Shown piece after piece: positions 29,821-33,697 of a DNA stretch of 33,697 bases. A program made the translations under genes and the position numbers. The notes under the pieces were generated by a model. The model had not been told where the DNA came from and did not search any database. It saw nothing but the letters and a program-made list of their open reading frames with translations. The stretch covers positions 1-33,697 of the forward strand of contig CANQQM010000012.1 in assembly GCA_947626005.1 (NCBI GenBank). Reading direction: 5' to 3'. Position 1 is the first letter of the stretch. Each line of letters opens with the position of its first letter. Source of the DNA: an uncultured Clostridia bacterium (lineage in GTDB: Bacteria; Bacillota; Clostridia; Christensenellales; Borkfalkiaceae).

Positions 29821-32430
29821 TCATTTCCCGTAATAGGCTTTGAGGTACATTTCGCGGATCTCGCTCATGAGCGGATAGCGCGGATTGGCGCCCGTGCACT
29901 GGTCGTCGAAGGCGTCCTCCGTCATTTTGTCGAGTTTTGCAAGGAACTCTTCCTCGGTGAACTTTCCTTCGAGCGCGGCGCGGATGGTCTCGGGGAGCCC
30001 GAGCGCTCTTTGGAGCTCCTTGAGCTTTTTGAGGAACGCTTCGACGAGCGCTTCGTCATCCTTCCCTTTAAGCCCCAAATATCTTGCAACGTCCGCATAG
30101 CGCGCCCGCCCCTGCGGATAGGCATACTGCGGGAAGGTCCCCATCTTCGTCGGCGCTTCGGCGCTGTTGAAGCGAATGACCTCTTCAAGAAGAAGGGAAT
30201 TCGCAACGCCGTGCGCGACGTGGAAGTAGGAGCCGAGCTTGTGCGCCATCGAGTGGCACACGCCGAGGAAGGCATTCGCGAACGCCATCCCCGCCATCGT
30301 CGCGGCATTGGCGACGCGTTCCCGCGCTTCGGGGTCCTCCGCCCCCTTCTCGTAGGCACGCGGCAGATATTCGAAGAGAAGTTTAAGCGCCTCTTTGGCG
30401 ATCCCGTTGGTAAAGTCGGTCGCCATCGTGGAGGCGATCGCCTCGAGCGCGTGCGACACGGCGTCGATCCCCGATGCGGCCGTGAGTCCCTTCGGGATGT
30501 TCATCATGAGGTCGGCGTCGACGATTGCCATATCCGGCATGAGCTCATAGTCGGCAAGCGGGTATTTCGTCCCCGTCTTTTCGTCGGTGATGACGGCAAA
30601 CGGCGTGACCTCCGAACCCGTCCCCGCCGTCGTCGGAATGGCGACAAAGAGGGCTTTCTCCCCCATGTGCGGGAAGGAATAGATGCGCTTGCGGATATCC
30701 GAGAACCGCATCGCCATGTCCTCGAAGTCGACTTCGGGGTGTTCGTACTTGACCCACATGATCTTGGCGGCGTCCATCGGCGAACCGCCCCCGACCGCAA
30801 TGATGACGTCGGGCTGATATTCGCGGATGCGGCGGACACCCTCGTTTGCGCAGGCAAGCGTCGGATCGGGCGTGACCCCGAAGAAAGTCTCGTGGTCGAT
30901 CCCCTCTTCGCTCAGCACTTTTTCGACCGTCTTTGTATAGCCGTTCTCGAAGAGGAAGCGGTCGGTGACGAGGAAGGCGCGCTTACGATGATAGACTTCG
31001 CTTCCGAGCTCTTTTAGGGCGACGCCGAGGCAGCCGCGTTTGAAGTACACCTTTTCGGGCGCTCTGAACCACAACATATTTTCCCTCCGTTCCGCAACGG
31101 TCTTGATTTGGATGAGATGTTTGACGCCGACGTTCTCCGAGACGGAATTCCCGCCCCAAGAGCCGCAGCCGAGCGTCAGAGAAGGTGCAAATTTGAAATT
31201 GTAAAGATCGCCGATCCCGCCGTGCGAGGAAGGCGTATTGACGACGATTCGGCAAGTTTTCATCACTTCGCGGAAGCGATCGAGCCTGTCTTGCGCCGTC
31301 GTGACGTTCAAAAAGATGGAGGAAGTATGCCCGAGCCCGCCGTCTCGGATGAGGCGGTCGGCCTTTTTGAGCGCATCCTCGAAGCTCTCCGCCCGATACA
31401 TCGCAAGAACGGGCGAAAGTTTTTCGTGCGCAAACTCCTCCGAAAGGTCGACCGATTCGACCTCCCCGATGAGAACGCGCGTCCCCTCGGGAACTTTGAA
31501 GCCCGAAAGCTCTGCGATTTTTCCCGCCGTCTGTCCGACGATGTGCGAATTGAGGGCGCCGTTTATAATGATCGTCTTTCGCACGAGGTCGGTCTCTTCG
31601 GGGGTGAGGAAGTACGCCCCGCGCGTCGTCATTTCGGCTTTGAAGGCCTCATAGACGTCGGAAAGTACGATGACCGACTGCTCGGACGCGCAGATCATGC
31701 CGTTGTCGAAGGTCTTTGAGTGCAGAATGGACGAGGCGGCAAGGCGCAGATCCGCGGAGGAATCGATGACGGCGGGCGTGTTCCCCGCGCCGACGCCGAT
31801 CGCCGGTTTCCCCGAAGAATACGCCGCCTTCACCATGCCGGGACCGCCCGTTGCGAGGATCATGTCCGATTCCCGCATGACCATCCCCGAGAGCGGAACG
31901 GTCGGGAAGTCGATCCAGCCGATGATATCCTCGGGCGCTCCCGCCTTCACGGCCGCCTCGAGGACGACCCGCGCCGCTTCGATGGTGCTCTGTTTTGCCC
32001 GCGGGTGCGGCGAGATGATGAGGCCGTTCCTCGTTTTGAGGCACAAAAGGCACTTGAAGATCGCGGTCGAAGTCGGATTCGTCGTCGGAATGACGGCGGC
32101 GAGCACGCCGATCGGCTCCGCAATGCGCGTGATGCCGAATCCTTCGTCCCGCTCGATGACCCCGCAGGTCTTGGCGTTTTTATAGGCGTTATAGATATAT
32201 TCGGAGGCGTAATGGTTTTTTATGACCTTGTCCTCCACGACCCCCATCCCCGTCTCTTCGACTGCCATTTTGGCAAGCGGGATGCGCATCTTGTTGGCTG
32301 CAAGCGCGGCGCGGTAGAAGATCTCGTCGACCTGTTCCTGCGAATAGGTCGAGTAAATTTCCTGCGCCTTGCGAACGCGGGCAAACATTTTGCCGAGCGA
32401 TTCCTCGTCGTTGACGATGAAATCTTTCAT
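29821..32430 (-). CDS. adhE: bifunctional acetaldehyde-CoA/alcohol dehydrogenase
   Basis: Reduces acetyl-CoA to acetaldehyde and then ethanol, re-oxidising two NADH per acetyl-CoA in fermentation. The 869-residue protein has an N-terminal aldehyde dehydrogenase domain with catalytic Cys247 (NGMICASEQ). A linker and an iron-containing alcohol dehydrogenase domain follow, with GGGSPMDAAK, GTGSEVTPFAV and the metal-binding region GIDAVSHALEA, CHSMAHKLGS and HVAHG. Both halves look active, and the length is that of typical AdhE spirosome-forming enzymes. ATG 32430 follows GGAGGGGGAGCC. An in-frame ATG at 32448 is less likely because it lies before the ribosome binding site. The gene has its own promoter and terminator. 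Confidence 0.97.
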   Translation of the reverse strand: MKDFIVNDEESLGKMFARVRKAQEIYSTYSQEQVDEIFYRAALAANKMRIPLAKMAVEETGMGVVEDKVIKNHYASEYIYNAYKNAKTCGVIERDEGFGITRIAEPIGVLAAVIPTTNPTSTAIFKCLLCLKTRNGLIISPHPRAKQSTIEAARVVLEAAVKAGAPEDIIGWIDFPTVPLSGMVMRESDMILATGGPGMVKAAYSSGKPAIGVGAGNTPAVIDSSADLRLAASSILHSKTFDNGMICASEQSVIVLSDVYEAFKAEMTTRGAYFLTPEETDLVRKTIIINGALNSHIVGQTAGKIAELSGFKVPEGTRVLIGEVESVDLSEEFAHEKLSPVLAMYRAESFEDALKKADRLIRDGGLGHTSSIFLNVTTAQDRLDRFREVMKTCRIVVNTPSSHGGIGDLYNFKFAPSLTLGCGSWGGNSVSENVGVKHLIQIKTVAERRENMLWFRAPEKVYFKRGCLGVALKELGSEVYHRKRAFLVTDRFLFENGYTKTVEKVLSEEGIDHETFFGVTPDPTLACANEGVRRIREYQPDVIIAVGGGSPMDAAKIMWVKYEHPEVDFEDMAMRFSDIRKRIYSFPHMGEKALFVAIPTTAGTGSEVTPFAVITDEKTGTKYPLADYELMPDMAIVDADLMMNIPKGLTAASGIDAVSHALEAIASTMATDFTNGIAKEALKLLFEYLPRAYEKGAEDPEARERVANAATMAGMAFANAFLGVCHSMAHKLGSYFHVAHGVANSLLLEEVIRFNSAEAPTKMGTFPQYAYPQGRARYADVARYLGLKGKDDEALVEAFLKKLKELQRALGLPETIRAALEGKFTEEEFLAKLDKMTEDAFDDQCTGANPRYPLMSEIREMYLKAYYGK

Positions 32431-32463
32431 GGCTCCCCCTCCGTACATCTTCCTTATAATATT

Positions 32464-32492
32464 AGTGTAGCAAAGTTTTGCAAAAAAGTCAA
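32464..32492 (-). promoter_or_regulatory. promoter of adhE
   Basis: Minus strand TTGACT (32487-32492), 17-base spacer, TACACT (32464-32469). The leader is about 27 bases. I could not find a convincing Rex operator around it. Confidence 0.8.
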
Positions 32493-32516
32493 CGGTGAAG
32501 CGAATATTTCCGCAGC

Positions 32517-32540
32517 AAAAAAGGCGGCAAGGCCGCCTTT
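32517..32540 (-). terminator. terminator of valS
   Basis: AAAGGCGGC, CTT loop, GCCGCCTTT in the mRNA sense (32540-32520), continuing into a six-U run (plus-strand A at 32517-32522). The stem overlaps the valS stop codon. Confidence 0.9.
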
Positions 32541-33697
32541 AAGCGAGAACAGCAAGCTGCTCTTCGATCTTCTGCTTCATATCGAGGTATTTTTCCTTCT
32601 TGGCGCGCTCGTCGTCGACGAGTTTTTTGGGCGCCTTCGCGACAAAATTCGCATTCGAGAGCTTCCCGTCCGCGCGGGCGATCTCCCCCGTGACCCGTTC
32701 GAGCTCGCGCGTGAGCCGCGCCTTCTCCTCCTCGAGGTCGACGAGTTCTCCGAGCGGAATGAAGATCTGCGCAAGGTCGGTGACCTTTGAGACGCTCTTG
32801 TCCCCCGCCGCTGCGCCGCTTTCGGCGAATTCGATCTCACTCGCGCCCGCAAGCCGAAGGATGCAGTTGCGGTTGACGGAAATGAGCCGCTTGTTCGCGT
32901 CCGTCACGAGGAAGAGCCGCACCTTCTTGGAGGGCGGACAATTGACGGAAACTTTGATCGCACGCACTTCCTTGATGAGGGCGATGATCCCCTCGAACGC
33001 CTTCGCCTCGGCGCGGTAGGAAAGTTTCGTGTTGTAGCGCGGATAGTCCGCCGAGATGATCCGCCCCTCACGCCCGGGAAGATAGCCGTAGATCTCCTCC
33101 GTCACGAAGGGCGCAAACGGATGCAGAAGTTTTAGCGTATTCTCGAGCACGAAGAGGAGAACGGAGAGCGTCGAGCGCTTCTTCTCCGCGTCCGTGCCGT
33201 AGAGCGCGGGCTTCGAGAGTTCGATGTACCAGTCGCAGAAGTCGTTCCAGACGAAGTCGGTGAGCTTGTCCGCGGCGATCCCGAGGTCGTACTTTTGCAA
33301 AGAGACCGTGACTTCCCGGATGGTCGCCATGAGACGGGAGATGATCCAGCGGTCCGCGGGCTGCAATTTGCTCTTGTCGAAGGGCGGGATCTCGGTGTCC
33401 TTCGCGTTCATGAGCACAAAGCGGGAGGCGTTCCAGATCTTGTTGATGAAGTTGCGCGACGCCTCCACCTTCGTCTCGGTGAAGCGGGTGTCGTTCCCGG
33501 GCGCGACCCCCGTGATGAGGGAGAGCCGCAGGGAATCGGCGCCGTACTTTTCGATGATCTCGAGCGGGTCGATGCCGTTCCCGAGCGATTTGGACATCTT
33601 CCGCCCCAACTCATCGCGGACGAGGCCGTGGATGAGCACGTCGCGGAAGGGAACTTTCTTCGAATATTCGATGCCCGAGAACATCATCCGCATCACC
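32539..33697 (-). CDS. valS: valyl-tRNA synthetase, C-terminal part (cut by window edge)
   Basis: Charges tRNA-Val; the 5' part lies beyond the right edge. The 386 codons present start before the KMSKS loop (GRKMSKSLGNG, which binds ATP). They continue through the anticodon-binding helical domain (NASRFVLMN, WNDFCDWYIELSKP, HPFAPFVTEEIYG) and end in the C-terminal coiled coil (LGELVDLEEEKARLTREL to the end), which is specific to ValRS. The gene ends in a good terminator. No T-box can be judged because the upstream region is absent. Confidence 0.95.
   Translation of the reverse strand, partial: VMRMMFSGIEYSKKVPFRDVLIHGLVRDELGRKMSKSLGNGIDPLEIIEKYGADSLRLSLITGVAPGNDTRFTETKVEASRNFINKIWNASRFVLMNAKDTEIPPFDKSKLQPADRWIISRLMATIREVTVSLQKYDLGIAADKLTDFVWNDFCDWYIELSKPALYGTDAEKKRSTLSVLLFVLENTLKLLHPFAPFVTEEIYGYLPGREGRIISADYPRYNTKLSYRAEAKAFEGIIALIKEVRAIKVSVNCPPSKKVRLFLVTDANKRLISVNRNCILRLAGASEIEFAESGAAAGDKSVSKVTDLAQIFIPLGELVDLEEEKARLTRELERVTGEIARADGKLSNANFVAKAPKKLVDDERAKKEKYLDMKQKIEEQLAVLA

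Noticed and set aside
32431-32520. Rex operator before adhE
   Set aside because: No TTGTTAA-N4-TTAACAA-like or TTGTGAAA-N-TTTCACAA-like palindrome could be found.

Overview
This window appears to be chromosomal DNA from an anaerobic, Gram-positive, clostridia-related bacterium, probably from an uncultured gut-type lineage. The evidence is a glgB-C-D-A-P glycogen operon with the two-subunit GlgC/GlgD arrangement typical of Firmicutes, a spoVG, a whiA, the oxygen-sensitive class III ribonucleotide reductase pair nrdD/nrdG, a bifunctional AdhE, and strong SigmaA-type promoters and GGAGG ribosome binding sites. GC content is moderately high for this group. Codon use avoids TTA, CTA and TCA, so antisense frames stay open for very long stretches without being genes. 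I see no insertion sequence, phage gene or CRISPR array. Almost everything is on the minus strand; only spoVG, one tRNA-Leu and rplI are on the plus strand.

Layout from low to high coordinates; minus-strand operons are transcribed right to left. Positions 1-6225 hold the glycogen operon glgBCDAP, driven by one good promoter at 6197-6225 and cut by the window edge inside glgP. Next come murC, divergent spoVG, and the coaE/polA pair. At 11160-11235 polA and tRNA-Leu(CAA) have back-to-back promoters. The 417 bases after the tRNA hold no gene, but are full of repeated hairpins. Then follow an RNA m5C methyltransferase overlapping a flavodoxin, and a two-gene operon of CobW-type (G3E/COG0523) GTPases. 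One GTPase carries a long His/Asp/Cys tandem repeat; the other is fused to a YcgQ/DUF1980-like domain. An M29 aminopeptidase separates these from nrdD-nrdG.

The nrdD control region (19297-19412) is the clearest regulatory structure in the window: a perfect TTGACA-17-TATAAT promoter, two NrdR boxes exactly 32 bp apart, and a terminator-like hairpin that overlaps the predicted transcription start. Further right are two sugar-phosphate kinases (1-phosphofructokinase-like and PfkA), and the compact run murB-PHP-whiA-dnaE, where gaps are 11 bp, 7 bp and then a 4-base overlap. Then come a membrane-anchored solute-binding-like protein, a 50-residue cysteine-rich DUF1540 protein, divergent rplI, adhE and the 3' part of valS.

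Together the genes cover glycogen storage and glycolysis (glg, pfkA, 1-phosphofructokinase-like), fermentation to ethanol (adhE), anaerobic dNTP supply and replication (nrdDG, polA, dnaE), peptidoglycan precursors (murB, murC), and probable metal homeostasis (the CobW pair). The best candidates for something new are the paired CobW genes, the nrdD promoter-hairpin overlap, the hairpin/repeat array after tRNA-Leu, and several unusual translation starts (murC, polA, murB).
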